Shown here piece after piece: positions 38,341-50,404 of a DNA stretch of 64,000 nucleotides. The position numbers and the translations under genes are program-made. The stretch's first letter is position 1. Each line of letters starts with the position of its first letter. The stretch lies in assembly GCA_023078555.1 (NCBI GenBank), contig CM041201.1:4099713-4163712 (forward strand). The letters are read 5' to 3'. The DNA comes from Ulva prolifera (taxonomy: Eukaryota > Chlorophyta > Ulvophyceae > Ulvales > Ulvaceae). The notes beneath the pieces were generated by a model. That model did no database searches and was not told where the DNA came from. It was given only the letters and a program-made list of their open reading frames with translations.

Positions 38341-40010
38341 ATGTTGTCGTCTATGCACTGCCCCCGTGCAGCAGCGAGCAGCGCTGTTCAACGTAATGTA
38401 GCTGTGTCCCCTTGTGCAGTTGATGCCCGAAGACTTGCAGCGAAACGAGCTCAAGTGGTGCGTCCTCGGCCAGGAATCCGTTCACGTGCTCTGCCGGCGG
38501 GCAGGCAGTGGGCGGATGTTCATCTGACGTCTTTCAATCGATTCCTCAAGTGAGGAACGTGACATGTTGGTGTTCTGGGCAGTGCCGTCGGCTGCATACA
38601 GCTTCCGTGCCGATCCCAGCAGCCGTCCAACAGCTTCAGCCAGGCAGTCACCAAGGCTCGGAATTGGAGATCTTACGGTGCCAGGCTCATCGCAATCATG
38701 GCTACCACTAAGGTATTGCCAGTGCAGGTTGCCGGTGCTATCAGCAAGGAGAAGAAGGCGTCGATCGTGGGCAACTTGACAGAGCTCCTCAATAAGAGCA
38801 CCATGGTATATGGCATGGAGTACAAGGGAATTTCAGTACGGCCTCATCCTAAACAAAGACGCCTCATAGAACCACCTGACGAGCGGTGATGCAGGCAAAT
38901 TTGGCTGTCTTTGACTTGCTGAGTTGTGCAGGTGCCCGCGCTAGAGTCCATGCGTACGTCGCTCCCAGCAGACTCACACATGGTGGTCACAAAGAACCGC
39001 CTACTGCGTGTTGCAGTCCAGAACATGGAGTCCGAGGAGGACAGGGCACGATGGGAGGGTCTCTGCGGGCAAAAGGGCATGAACGCATTTGTCTTCTCGA
39101 CCGAGGAGGGCATCCGGGACTCAGTCAAAGCTTACAATGATCTGCTGAAGGCTCTGAAGGTGCGCTGCGGTGTTGCATCCTGTATAGATCTCTCATGGGG
39201 ATAACATATTCAGTGAGTCGGTGCCTGTGACCATATGATTGCAGCAATCCATCTGGAAGTGACTACAGCGACACAACTGCCAGACGAGTTATTCATACGA
39301 TGGCCAACACAGAAGAACGCCAGATTCACATGTGGAATAGCAAAGAATCCGCATCGATGTTATGTACTTGTGGTAGTGCTGGTGCACCCCTGTTGTGATT
39401 CTATCTCTGTAGCGTCCCTGTGGCATTCAGGAGGTTTGTTGCAAATGGCTCTGCAGCAACACATGTCCACTCGTTTGTTGTACGTTTGAAAGTTGCTCAA
39501 GATGCCAGAGTCTGGGTCTTTGTACTTGCCGCTGGTGGCAGTTACATCCGCTACCCTGGTCATGTGTGCGGCCGGTGTCCCTCCACCACCTCTGGGCAGG
39601 ATCCACAGGAATAAGGGCATTCCAGAACGTCACGACCCCCACGCACAGTCGAGACTTTTTTGTAAGTGCTGCTGTAACTCAGTGCAATGCTTGTGCAGGA
39701 TGACCAACCAGACCCAAAGAAGGGGCAGCCCGCACTGCCGCCACCCACGTCCATCAAGTGCGTTGTGATGGACGGGCAGGCCATTGACCCTGCGAAGTGG
39801 AAGACACTCGAGAAGATCCCCACGAAGCAGGAGCTACTCACACAGATCGCTGTCGGCATCAAGGCTAACCCCCGCAAGATTGCTGTTGGCGTCAAGGCGT
39901 TGCCAACCAAGCTGGCGTACGGTGTCAAGGCTCTCTCTGAGCTTAACGATGACAAGGAGATGACGGTAGAAGCTGCAGCAAAGCTCAAGGCCGAGTCTGG
40001 CGACGAGTAG
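38341..40010 (+). CDS. rpl10: Plastid ribosomal protein uL10 (L10)
   Basis: Nuclear gene for the stalk-base protein of the chloroplast 50S subunit, which anchors the L7/L12 dimers. The sure exons are (38634 or earlier)-38835, 38932-39159 and 39699-40010, in phase: EKKASIVGNLTELLNKSTMV, then LPADSHMVVTKNRLLRVAVQ, the L10 fold, and AVGVKALPTKLAYGVKALSE. It ends in an acidic tail. A start at 38698 would leave no transit peptide. An upstream exon at 38341-38549, basic and Ser/Ala-rich, has donor GTGAGG at 38550 and joins in phase to an acceptor at 38633, giving about 316 residues; this first exon is inferred. The piece 39699-39790 is a Pro-rich linker. TGTAA at 40020-40024 is very close to the stop. 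Confidence 0.88.
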
Positions 40011-40702
40011 GCGAGTGTTTGTAAAGCAGGGCGTTTCCACATATGTTGCCACTATCAAACCGTTGCATCGTCCACGTGCAAGCGCGCGCATGCAAGGAAG
40101 TACTGGACACTTCACCAACGCCACAGGCAATTCCCTGGGGTAAAGATTTCATGGTTTTGACGAAATGCCGAGTCCAAATGAGAGTTGGGATATGCATATC
40201 CCAGCGGTGCATGTAATCACAATCCGGAAATCGAGCAGGTTGGAGCGGGCTCAGCCCATCATGTGATGTAAGGGCCTTGCCACGGATGACTTGTTGCAAG
40301 GGTCGGAGAGCATGCTGAATCACCTGCCCAAGGCACACGTCATCAACAGCATGTTCGTCATGCATTTCGTCTGGGGGTTGCATCAAACACTCCCATGGCA
40401 GATGCAGTCATGGCTAATGCATATCCATTGGTACTCGCATTCCTAGACTTAACTTTGGCCATCTACATCTAATGCCACATTTTCAATGGCGAATAATGGG
40501 AGATACAGCAGAGCGGAGCACCTACGGAAGAGCATCTACCATGACTGAAGACAGTTGCGTTCACAGGACCACACGTGCGCACGTGCCCGAATGTGGAACC
40601 AGATTACAGATGTGCACTGCCGTCTCAGGCGTGCTGCAGCATGTATCTTGCACATACCCGCACCACCAACAAACCCATCCAATCAAGGTTTGCAGAGAGA
40701 GT
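40011..40702. other. Convergent intergenic region, L10 / cupin
   Basis: 690 bp with two 3' ends. A TTACA (TGTAA on the minus strand) about 100 bp past the cupin stop may be its poly(A) signal. No gene seen. Confidence 0.38.
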
Positions 40703-41908
40703 CTACATGGCTACTGCACCCAGCTGTAAGCCACGTGGAGCTGCCAGGTGCCCCTCCTTCAGCCACACATACGCCCCAGCCTCGCCGACAGACAGCTGCA
40801 GGCTCTCATTGCAGGGCACTCTGACCCAGGAGCCCCTGCGCAGATGCTCGCCTGAGCCCTTGTCCTCCGCAGCGCCTTTCAGCAGCAACAGCTCAAGCCC
40901 GCCCGGAGCTGGCAGGCACACCTGGGCTCCGGGTGCCCACTCCTGGACCTCCACGCACTCTTCTCCGTTCTCAAAGATAGTCGCAGCTTGCACACCCGCC
41001 TGGGTGCCCGGACGGAGTGGTGCCTGCGACAAGTCGACGTCGACCTGCGTCCTGTCGTTGGGGTCCATCTGCCAGAGTTTGACGAAGATGGTGCAGCCTG
41101 GGTCGGAGGATGGGGTGTGGGCGGACTGAGGGGGATTGCGGACGTAGTGGCCCTCAGGGAAGTCCCCAGTGTCGTCTTGGAACGTGCCTTCCAGGACAAG
41201 GTACTCTTCGCCTCCGCCATGTGTGTGGCGGGCGAAGGAGGAGCCAGGGGCGTACTTGACGATGCTTGTGGCGCGGGCGACCTCTGCTCCCAATCGGTCG
41301 AGCATCCTGCATGGGCAGCACAAGGCGTTCAGGCTAGAATCCCGGAGATGTTGCATTCTCTCGAAGTGAAGCCAGGCACATGTTCTGTGGACGGTAGAGT
41401 GTGGCCGCCGGGCTGCAGGCTGTGGGCCGTGGTGCCGCTTTTGTGGGGTCCCCAGCCTCAGGCATGTGTTCGGAATGACATCTCATCTACACAACGGCAG
41501 GTGGAGGGCACGGATCTGCCACGTGTGGAAAAAGTTTGGGAGATGGTAGACGAGAACTTTCGGGCGGCATGCAGTTTCTGGATGGGCAAGGGCGTGGACT
41601 CGGGCTCCGGTCAGGGAGTGGAGGGGGGTTGGTGGCGAAGAGGGTCGACCGGCTGCACAGTGGTGGTCGCACTTTCTTTCAACTCCAGGCATCGGCGACG
41701 CGATCCATTCCATAGCGTCCGAATGTAAGATCACCTTCTGCGTGAAGTCAGAATTGACTCTCATTTTGACGACGATCGAGGGTGTGCTGAAACGGCTGAT
41801 ACGTGTTCCGATACGCAAAGTGTCACGAAGAGTGGTCCTGCCGGCGTGAGGCCCGAATCTGCTCAGAACGTGACGTCGAAATTGCGTTTGTTGGAAAGCC
41901 TCTTTCAT
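40703..41908 (-). CDS. ChrR-like cupin-domain protein
   Basis: Exons 41908-41673 and 41306-40703 join in phase to 279 residues. After a basic ~48-residue leader (possible mitochondrial or plastid targeting) it reads VNSDFTQKVILHSDAMEWI and SPMPGVERKMLDRLG, then the first cupin: RATSIVKYAPGSSFARHTHG, GGEEYLVLEGTFQDDTGDFP and YVRNPPQSAHTPSS. The HTHGGGEE and later His are the metal-ligand pattern of the cupin fold. A second, more degenerate cupin half follows, with APGAQVCLPAPGGLELLLL. Bacterial ChrR uses this fold as a zinc-binding anti-sigma factor that senses singlet oxygen. Here only the cupin part is present, without the sigma-binding N-terminus, so a regulatory role is not implied; enzymatic or quinone/oxygen-linked functions are equally possible. 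Confidence 0.86.
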
Positions 41909-43085
41909 GGCAGACTACGCGATCATGCTAGTGAGCTCCAGTGAGCTGCATTGTCGTGACGGTATCTCGAGATACAGCAGAGAATCAGTGTATGCCTGAC
42001 CACGGCAGCTGTTCGCGGTGTGCGATGTTCTCGTCTTGTACGCGCGGAGAGCAGCACTAGATGGCACAAGTCATTTTGTAGCGACAGGGCACCGAGCTCT
42101 TCACGTTATGTCAATTGAGCAGGCCGCGCAAGGCCTCGGGCTTCTGTGCCTGTTGCTACACCATGCACGCCTTGAGAGGCATTCAGAATGAAGGCAATGG
42201 CATGGCCGCAGAGGTCACAGCATTGCGCTTGCTGTGACAGCTGGTGCAGCAGAGCAACGGTGTGACAGAACAGTGAGAAGGGCCTGGATCAATGAACACC
42301 GCACTAGAATCTCTCCCGAACACCACAGCAATCGGTGCAGCAGAGTGCAATCTTTGGCGCAAGTTATACGCTACTCGGCCATTCAGGAGTGGTGCTGTGG
42401 CTAAGCTGATCACTGCTCACAAGAGGTTCAGATGGGGTCAACCCGGCAGATACGGTACCAGCACTTGTCATGGTGACTTCTACAGCGGAATTCATAGCTG
42501 GTGAGCCGTAAGCACGGGCTGCAGAATTGGCATCGATCTGCTTTGGGAACGCGTTTACATGGGGCATGTGCACCACGAGGGTCATCAATGCACTCACCAG
42601 GACCTGCTGCCCCATTGACACATCACACTGGGATACGCCGATGTGTGTTCAGCCAGGCTGTCCGGTCCATATTTGCCTGAAACAAAGCCTTTGCCATCGG
42701 ACAAATTCACTGACACAGACAAGACCCACAAAAAACTCGATGTAGATGGACACACCACTGGCTAGCCATGTCAAGTCCGGGCTGTATCATAACCTCTCTG
42801 GCTGTCCCTATGAACGCTTGTGAGATCCATGCCATTGACTTAAATACAACACTGTACTGCTTGTTGTGCTAACTTGAGCGTTTACCAGATATATTACATG
42901 AACGATGTGATCAGCCATTTGAAAAGTCACAAAAAGCCTAAATAAAGGGCCCAGGTACGGCATAGTTTATCATCATATCTATCAAAGACAGCAGACCTTC
43001 TGCCAGCTTATTTGCACAGATGAGGCCACCTGCGGTGTGGGGTGGTCCAGTCGCTTGTGAGCGACGTCACAGCATCTGGTGGATG
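41909..43085. other. Intergenic stretch, cupin promoter / TPT1 3' end
   Basis: 1.18 kb between two minus-strand genes. Short frames only, no motifs. A TTACA near 42890 could be the TPT1 poly(A) signal on the minus strand. Confidence 0.4.
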
Positions 43086-43983
43086 TCATGCTGTCGGGAA
43101 CTTGGCCACCTCAGTCACATACTTTACGGGCAAAGGCCCTTCCACCAGCAACACCCCATTGCTGGACAGAAACAGAGGTATCCTGTCGTCTAGAGCCTGC
43201 TGAACGTTGAGCTGAAGGCAAGAATCTGCCCACTTGTTCGTGCGGGCCAGGACTGGCTTGGTGGCAAAGTGGATGTGGGTGCGGGCCATCCTGCGAAGGT
43301 AGCCATCCTGTTGGATGGCATCCCAAGTCGATCGCCTGGTCAGATGCACTGCCACGGGCACCTCGGACGCCTGAGTCACAGGTTGAAGTACTGGTGTCTC
43401 CAAGGCGATGGAGTGCCCTTGTGTAGCACGTATTCGCGGTGGGGTATGCCCCATATCGACCTGCATATTCATCTGCTTTGGCAACCCTCCGCTTGTGCTC
43501 TTGAGCACCTGACTCAGCTTCTGCATGGTGGCCAAGCTTTTCGGCACGACAGGCTTCAGGACTCCAGCTTGTTTCACACTTGCCTCAGTAGCGTCGAGAT
43601 GCTTCGCACCGATGGCATAGAGATGCAAGACAGATGGTGAAGGCAGCGGGGAAACGGTGTCCTTGCATCAACTTCTGCTTGTTGCTTCCTCCGTGCAAGG
43701 AAGCAAGTAGTGCACACACCTCAAAGCGCCCTTTGGCATCTGTACTCACAACTCGGAGGACTTGTTCAACGCTCTGTGCGGCGCCAATGTGAGATACCAG
43801 CTCCGCCAGAGGCACCCAACCACTGCCATCCATACAAGCAGGGGGGTGGTGCCGAAGAGTCCTGCTCATCTTCTTAGACAATGTCACGTCCGCTTCAGAG
43901 CGTTCTTGGGTCCTGGATGCTTGATTTCGACCGCCCCTGACATTGTTGGATCCCCCATGCCTGGGACCTCTGGGTCGTGCCAT
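43086..43983 (-). CDS. TPT1: tRNA 2'-phosphotransferase (Tpt1/KptA)
   Basis: Removes the splice-junction 2'-phosphate left by the plant/fungal tRNA ligase, using NAD+. Exons 43983-43720 and about 43661-43086 give about 279 residues. A basic, Gly/Arg-rich start precedes LSKKMSRTLRHHP, which supplies the first Arg-His of the catalytic set, then DGSGWVPLAELV and DAKGRFE. The second exon has an insert of about 55 residues, then RIRATQGHS with the next conserved Arg and His, VAVHLTRRSTWDAIQQDGYL and THIHFATK. The order and spacing are those of the family apart from the longer linker. The presence of Tpt1 fits a healing-and-sealing tRNA splicing route. The intron (43719-43662) would be 58 bp; its acceptor is the less certain end. 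Confidence 0.9.
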
Positions 43984-44637
43984 GACCAGATGGTGTCAGA
44001 CGTGCACAACAGACAAAACCAAAATTTACTTCATGAGCTACTACATGCACTTGTAAGACCCTTTATATGGGCGCCAGGTGACGAGACTTGAACATGGTGT
44101 CGGCAGCACAAAGCAGCATGTGCACGCCGCTCACTACCTTCCGAGCAGCTGCCTCGCGCGTACATGGACGTCTGGCGTTGCCTCGTCATCATATGCCAGC
44201 ATTCCACACACCTGCCTCACATGAAGTCAAGATCGCCCTGGCGTGGTGCATGGATGCGGCGTCTTTGTTTGCTGGTGTTGGAGCATGAGTGTGCATGCAT
44301 GGACAGGCTTCACGGCGCTCATGTTCCGGTCGCACGATCGCCTTGGTGTTGTGTGCTTCCGGATGTCTGCCACATATTTTTTAGTGTGCCACATGTCGGA
44401 AGGCGTGGCGAAAGCTATGTGCTTTGCCAGGCTAGTCAACTGTGGCACCGTCGAATGCACGCGCAACGACAGTGCGCGTTTCAAAACCTGCAGACAGGCT
44501 AGTTGCAAGATGGTATTTTAGATTTCTTTGTTTGCGTCATTCCTCTCCATCTGAAGATGTAACCTCGCGGCGATCTGCTGCGAGCTTGTACCAAAGAGTC
44601 TCGCAGCACGCCAAGGTTTCCGTGAGAGGCTGGTGAT
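43984..44637. promoter_or_regulatory. Divergent intergenic region, TPT1 / MRE11
   Basis: About 650 bp between two opposing start codons, so both 5' ends lie here. Open frames at 44164-44636 have no motif. Confidence 0.38.
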
Positions 44638-47600
44638 ATGTCGCAATCACAGGTTGACGACCCGCACGTTCTGCGGATCATGGTATCGACCGACAATCAT
44701 CTGGTGTGTTGCCGAGGATCGCCAGTAATGCAATTCAAGGGTTCACCAGAGCGTTGGGGGCCACCAGAGCAACACAGCTGCCGTCAACTCGAAGTGTCGT
44801 ATAATCGTAAACTTTTGGCAATAGCATTAGAAGACCAAGGATGACCTTGTACGTCAGTTGTGTCCTTCAACCGAGTAAAACCCACATGCAACTGCGGAGT
44901 GCTGACAGTCTGTCATGATGCCATGCTCAGGGTGTCTGGGAACGCGATGAGTGGAGATCCGAAGACTCCTTCATCTCGTTCGGGGAAGTCTTTGAACATG
45001 CCAAGCAGCAGCGGAGCGATCTTGTTCTGCTCGGAGGCGACTTGTTCCATGACAACAAGCCCTCCAGGCAGACACTGTTCAAGTGCTTTCAGATCTTGAA
45101 CGACCACTGCCTCGGGCCTGAACCCATCAGCTTCCAGGTACGCGCCTCTGCCTCTGCAACATCAGGGAATGCGCGGTCATGTATGCTTCTGTTGCACAAA
45201 GAGAGCAGTACATGGCAGATTTGCCGCAAATGGTTCTGCCACAGCGCCGTCAAGCACACAGGTGCTCCTGCAGGTCGCAAGCAGCGCAGCACTGATGGAG
45301 TCTGGTGTCGCCAACACACAGGATCCGAACCTCAATGTCGGGCTCCCGGTGTTCACGATCCATGGCAACCACGACGACCCCTCCGGCCCGGAGAACCTGT
45401 CAGCAGTGGACCTCCTGTCGGCCGTGCACTACGTCAACTACTTTGGCAAGCACACAATGACGCGGGAGGGCACCGACGACGTCGGGAAGGTCGTCCTCTC
45501 GCCCGTGCTCCTCATGAAGGTGCTGCACCCCATCCCGCCCCGCCGCCAGCATGTGCATTGCTCATCCCCCAGTGCCCGCTTGTGTCAGCACCGGTGCCGT
45601 CACAACAGGCGTGCAAAAGCTCAACGCTCTTGCGAAATAGCCAGTTCAAATGTGTGTGAGCGGAATGGCCGAGAACCAGTACCGGCCAAGACACCATGGC
45701 CCACCGACGAGGCCACGTCTCACACTGTACAAATATGCGGTCCCGCTCACTTTTCTCTCTTGGCATGGACAGTATTAACGCATTCGCCGGGAGCTCAGGT
45801 ATTCGGTTCTGACCATACTCTGGTACTGATGCGTGTGCACAAAACGCGTGTCACCTTGCAGATTTCTGTGCACAGATACAGCTGTGTGCTTGGTTCCAAA
45901 CTGCTGTGTGCTAGGTGTCGCTGGGAGCACGTGGACACACATGTCTGGCGCTCATGCAGGGGATGACGAAGGTGGCGCTGTACGGCCTCGGCTTCATGCG
46001 GGAGGAGCGCCTCGCCCGCGCCTTCCAGGTCCCCGGCCAGGTCGAGTGGCTGCGCCCGACGGAGACCCCGGAGGCCTGGTTCAACATCTTCGTGCTGCAC
46101 CAGAACCGCGTGCAGCACTACAAGACGGACCCCGGGCGCAAGGCGCGCAGCGTGCGCGCGGAGTTCCTCCCGGACTGGCTCGACGTCGTCATCTGGGGGC
46201 ACGAGCACGAGAGCCGCGCGGCCGCGGACGACGCGCCGCTGGCGTCGCAGGGCTTCGTCATCGCGCAGCCGGGGTCGTCCGTCGCGACGTCGCTGAGCGA
46301 GCAGGAGGCGAAGCCGAAGCACTGCTTCGCGCTGGAGGTGTGCCGGGACGCGTTCCGCCTGACGCCGCTGTCCCTCGCAACGGCGCGGCCGTTCAAGTTC
46401 AAGACGGTGCGCCGCCTGCGCGTGCGCAGCCACTGGCAGCTGCGTGCACTGGAGCGTGTGAGCTCAATCCCGTGCCTGCCCCGCCCGACGCCAGGGCGCC
46501 CTGCTTGGTCACTTTGATGTCAGCTGGTGACCTCGGTGTGTGTGAGGTCGCCTGTAAGCTGCTGGCATGCAGTGGTGATCCCCACCTGGGCCGCACGGGG
46601 TGCTCCCACACCACAGTCCTGCCTCGAGAGTTTGAAAGGAGACCTGCCAGGCACCTGCTCGGCGAGCACGCGGTGCCGTGGCTGCATGCGCCGCTGCAGG
46701 GCCGCTCCCCCCGCCTTGTGTTGGCTGCAGAGCGTGGCGGCGTTGAGCAGGTGCGCCGGTGCAGGTGTCCTTGCAAGAGCTGGGGGCTGAGCCGGGGAAC
46801 CACAGCCAGATCGAGCAGCTGTTGGTGGACGCGGTCGAGGCGATGATTGCCGAGGCGGAGGCGGAGCAGCGCGCCGCGCCGGCGGACGCCGCGACGCAGC
46901 CGCTCGGGCCGGCCGGGGACGGCGAGCGCCCGCTGCGGCTGCCCCTGATCCGGCTGCGTGTCGACTACACCGGCTTCACCACCATCCACACGCTGCGCTT
47001 CGGGCAGCGCTTCGTGAACCGCGTCGCGAACCCGAACGACATCCTGCTGTGGCACAAGACGACTGAGCGGTGCGGCTCCCCGGTCCTGCTCTTTTTGAGC
47101 GTTGTGGTGGCTTTTCCAGGCCGCATGCCTTGGGGGTGAGGCTACTGCGGCTGCGTGCAGCACGGCCGGAAGGTGTACGCGGAGGGTGGTCACATGAAGG
47201 TGAGGACGTTGGCTATGCAGGAAAGCGCGGGAGGCGAAGCAGCTTGCGCCAATGCAGGCGCTGCCGGCTGACCTCGACGAGGTCCAGATTGAAGACCTCA
47301 TCGCCGAGTTCACAGGCCACCTGGCCATTGCCCCAGGTGTGCCTGCCACACCCACGGCCTGCCGCAGCCCTTCGACGCCGACACAGTGGCCAGAGAGAGG
47401 TAGCTCGCGGGCGCAGTGATCACAGTTACAATAGCCAAAGAGAGGTACCACAGCAAGCTACCTCTCACTCAGGCGCCCTGCCCACCGAGTGCTTGTGGTG
47501 GCACCGAGGGGAGTGCAGGGCTTCCGCCTGTGTGCTCACCTGCCTGGCTCTGTCTATGTGCCTACGCCATTACATACGGTGTACATCAGACAGGTGTGCA

Positions 47601-49849
47601 CACATGGATGGCCCAGCCTAGGCGACCCAGGCGGTGCATTGGCGGCTTGTCTGTCTTCCAGCGTGCTCAAGCCGGGTGCTGCTGCAGTCGTGGAGATCGG
47701 CGAGGCGCTGAAGCGGTTCGTCGAGAAAGACGAGAAGTCGGCACTCTCCGACGCGTACAACAGGATCCTGCAGGCCACGCAGGAGGCCGCCCTCGACGAC
47801 CTCGGCCGCGCCGCCGACGCCGACCCCGGCGCCGCGGCGGATGCGACCCCGGAGGACGACGACGCCGCGGAGCGCCACGTCATCGATGCGGTGCACGCGG
47901 CCGGGCAGCGCCTGCAGGCAGAGGCGATCGCAAAGTTCTCAGAGGCGGACGTGCGGCTGAAGCTGGCGGAGGAGGGCGCGGGGGCGGAGGACGAGGGCGC
48001 GGACGGGGACGAGAACATGGTGGGGCAAAGTGCGCTGCTGGTGTCGCCCATGCGTGTGTTTTCGTGCTCTGGTTCCGCAAAGTTTGCTGCAGGTGGAGTC
48101 AGTACCGCGCAACGCCTTCCGTTTGCTCCGTGCGTGCACTGCACGAGCTCCTGCGGCAGATCCTGGCAGATCGATGCCACTCTGTACCTCACCCCGTACG
48201 CCACTTGATGTGTCAACGGGCTCGGTGAATGCCACAGCTTGCAAGCTGCGCAAATCTGCATGTCCAGGAGTGACTTCGCCGCACAAGCGTGCCGCAGAGC
48301 TGCTGCCTGTATCATCACAACGCGTGCGTATGCCACGTCCTGTGCTGCGAGCTGTGGAGGCACAGCAGCCGTTTGCGACTGCCTCTTTCGAGTAGCCTCA
48401 TAGCACTGCTGGAACACCTCCTTGTGGCGCCGTGCGTGCCACAACACACCGTCCTCATGGCTGGTCGCCGCAGAGAGATGTCTGCGTGCTGCTGTATAGA
48501 GCGACGAACAACAATGCAATGCGGCGAGAGCTGCATGGGCGGGAACAGCAGGCTGCGCGAGAGACTGCCCCCCTGGTACAACCGCCTCAACATCCTACGT
48601 CATCATGCATTACATACATGCATACAAACACTGACGTAGCTGGGGACCGGGAACCTCCTGCGCAGGCCCTCCGCAGATGTCCCTATCCTTCTCAGGCGTA
48701 GTCTACTTGCGGTGACAGCCGGTCAGGCAGGCACCCGCAGCGCTTGTCACACACACATGGTCACCTGGGGCATGCCCTGGTGCGAGTGCATGAGTATGCA
48801 TGCAGATGAGAGCGAAGAGGAGGAGGAGCCGGCGGCGCCGCGGCGGGGCGCGGGCAGGCGCGGCGCAGCAGCCAAGGCGGCGCCTGCCGCCGCTGCTGCA
48901 AAGGCCGGCGTGTCGAGGGCACGCGCGACGCCTGCGGCGAATGCCGGGCGCGGCTCCGGGAAGGCTGCGAAGAAGGGTGCCGCGAAGGCCGTTCCCATGG
49001 CAGGGGCGACTCTGAAGCACCTGTTCACGCAATCCAAGGCCAGGGCGGCGGCAGATGGCAGGTTTGCTGCTCCCGCTTTGTCCTGTTGCCACGGGGATGT
49101 GCGATGACTCATCGCCGATGAGCCAGCCTGTCATGATGGCACTGCAGAAGCGTTTTGCTGTGTGGAGATGTGTTTGTGGGTGGGTGCATGCGCTAAGCTG
49201 GGCGAATTACATGGGTGTTGCTGCCCAGAGTGCTACAGAGACCCGCCCTTGGTGTCATCTCAGTGGAGGGTGAGCCAGCGTGCAAGGGTGACCCTCCACT
49301 GCAGCTGCTGACAACTGCTATTGGCATGCCTGTGACGTGGCATCACCGCGCCTAAGGTGTTGTGAGCTCAAGCGCTTGATGGCACGATGCCTGACTCTGC
49401 ATGGCAGATTGTCACTGCACTTGTTGAAGTTCGGCCAGTATGCACCGTGGTTTTGAGGTGCTGGCACGGACTGTTGCTTGATTGCGTTTGTGTGTTTGCT
49501 GACTGATTGCCACGGCAAATGCACAGCCTGTTGTGGCGTCATCAGACGACTTGAATTGCGGTTTTCTGACAGGAACACACAAGCCGGGGAGGGCACGCAA
49601 GTGCGAAGTCGGTTAGCGGCTGCTGGCCTCGGGGCGACACAGGTGGACGATGACATGGATGACCCGATTGAAGACTCGGCACAGGGCTCTGACGATTACG
49701 TGCCACCGGCAAAGGCGCCTGGGGCGGCCCGTGGTCGTGTGCGTGGCAGAGCTGCTGTTGAAGAAGTCTGCAGCAGTGATGACGAGGGAGCGAGAGCGCC
49801 CAAGCGGCCTCTCGCGAGGACCGGTACAGTTGCTGCCCGACGGCGATGA
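44638..49849 (+). CDS. MRE11: MRE11 double-strand-break repair nuclease
   Basis: Nuclease of the MRE11-RAD50-NBS1 complex that processes DNA double-strand breaks. Exons 44638-44703, 44931-45137, 45274-45519, 45960-46406, 46765-47069, 47221-47336 and 47631-about 48019 join in phase. All phosphodiesterase motifs are present: STDNHLGVWERDE, LLGGDLFHDNKPSRQT, PVFTIHGNHDDPSG, and DVVIWGHEHES with the last His ligands. The capping region has VDYTGFTTIHTLRFGQRFVN. The C-terminal tail is acidic, then Arg/Gly/Ala-rich: one exon at about 48806-49061 (SKARAAADG end) and the last at 49573-49849, with PGAARGRVRGRAAVEEVC, resembling the GAR-like DNA-binding tail of other MRE11 proteins. The join between 48019 and 48806 does not close in phase, so a small exon is missing from my model or one junction is wrong. 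TGTAA lies at 49990-49994. Confidence 0.93.
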
Positions 49850-50404
49850 CACAAACAGCGAGTGACACGCTGTGTCTTTTTGTCTAACGCTGTCTGTGTG
49901 GGCTGTGATGCCCATGTTGGTGTGCTGAAGCTGCGTGTCAAAGCTCACAAGCCTGGTATGTGAGGATTAAGCCTTGATTCAATTGGCTCTGTAATTTTTT
50001 GATTTCAGTGCTATACCCAGGGCATAGAATCTTATGCAGTGAATCCTGGCTCTCCATGTCATTGGAACAATGTACGATGGTGTTTCGCATGCATATGTTG
50101 TCGGATGGTCTAGATCGCAATGTAGTGCTGTTACATTGTGCCCATAATCTCGATGCGAACATGTTCACAGCTGACGTATGTCACACTCTCTCCCGGAGAC
50201 TGTGATGGGTAGCGTGCTGCAAGAGGGGTAATATTGTTGTGCCCGGCAGCGCTGGTAAGGGGCACTTGGGCCGGTGAATTAGCATCGCCGCGGCACGATG
50301 GGTATTGGCAGCCTCCAACTAGCAATGCGCGTGTAGCTTGGCAGTACCCTTCTATTTTCGTCCAGTTTGGCAGGTGATCACGGCGGCCCCTCTGACACGC
50401 AAGT
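49850..50404. other. Intergenic stretch, MRE11 3' end / glucosidase II promoter
   Basis: 555 bp of lower GC between two plus-strand genes, with TGTAA at 49990-49994. No gene seen. Confidence 0.4.

Noticed and set aside
40988-41728. 246-codon plus-strand frame antisense to the cupin gene
   Set aside because: No motif, crosses the intron, while the minus strand encodes a clear cupin in two in-phase exons.
47554-48519. 321-codon antisense frame over an MRE11 exon
   Set aside because: Ser/Ala-rich shadow of a GC-rich coding exon.
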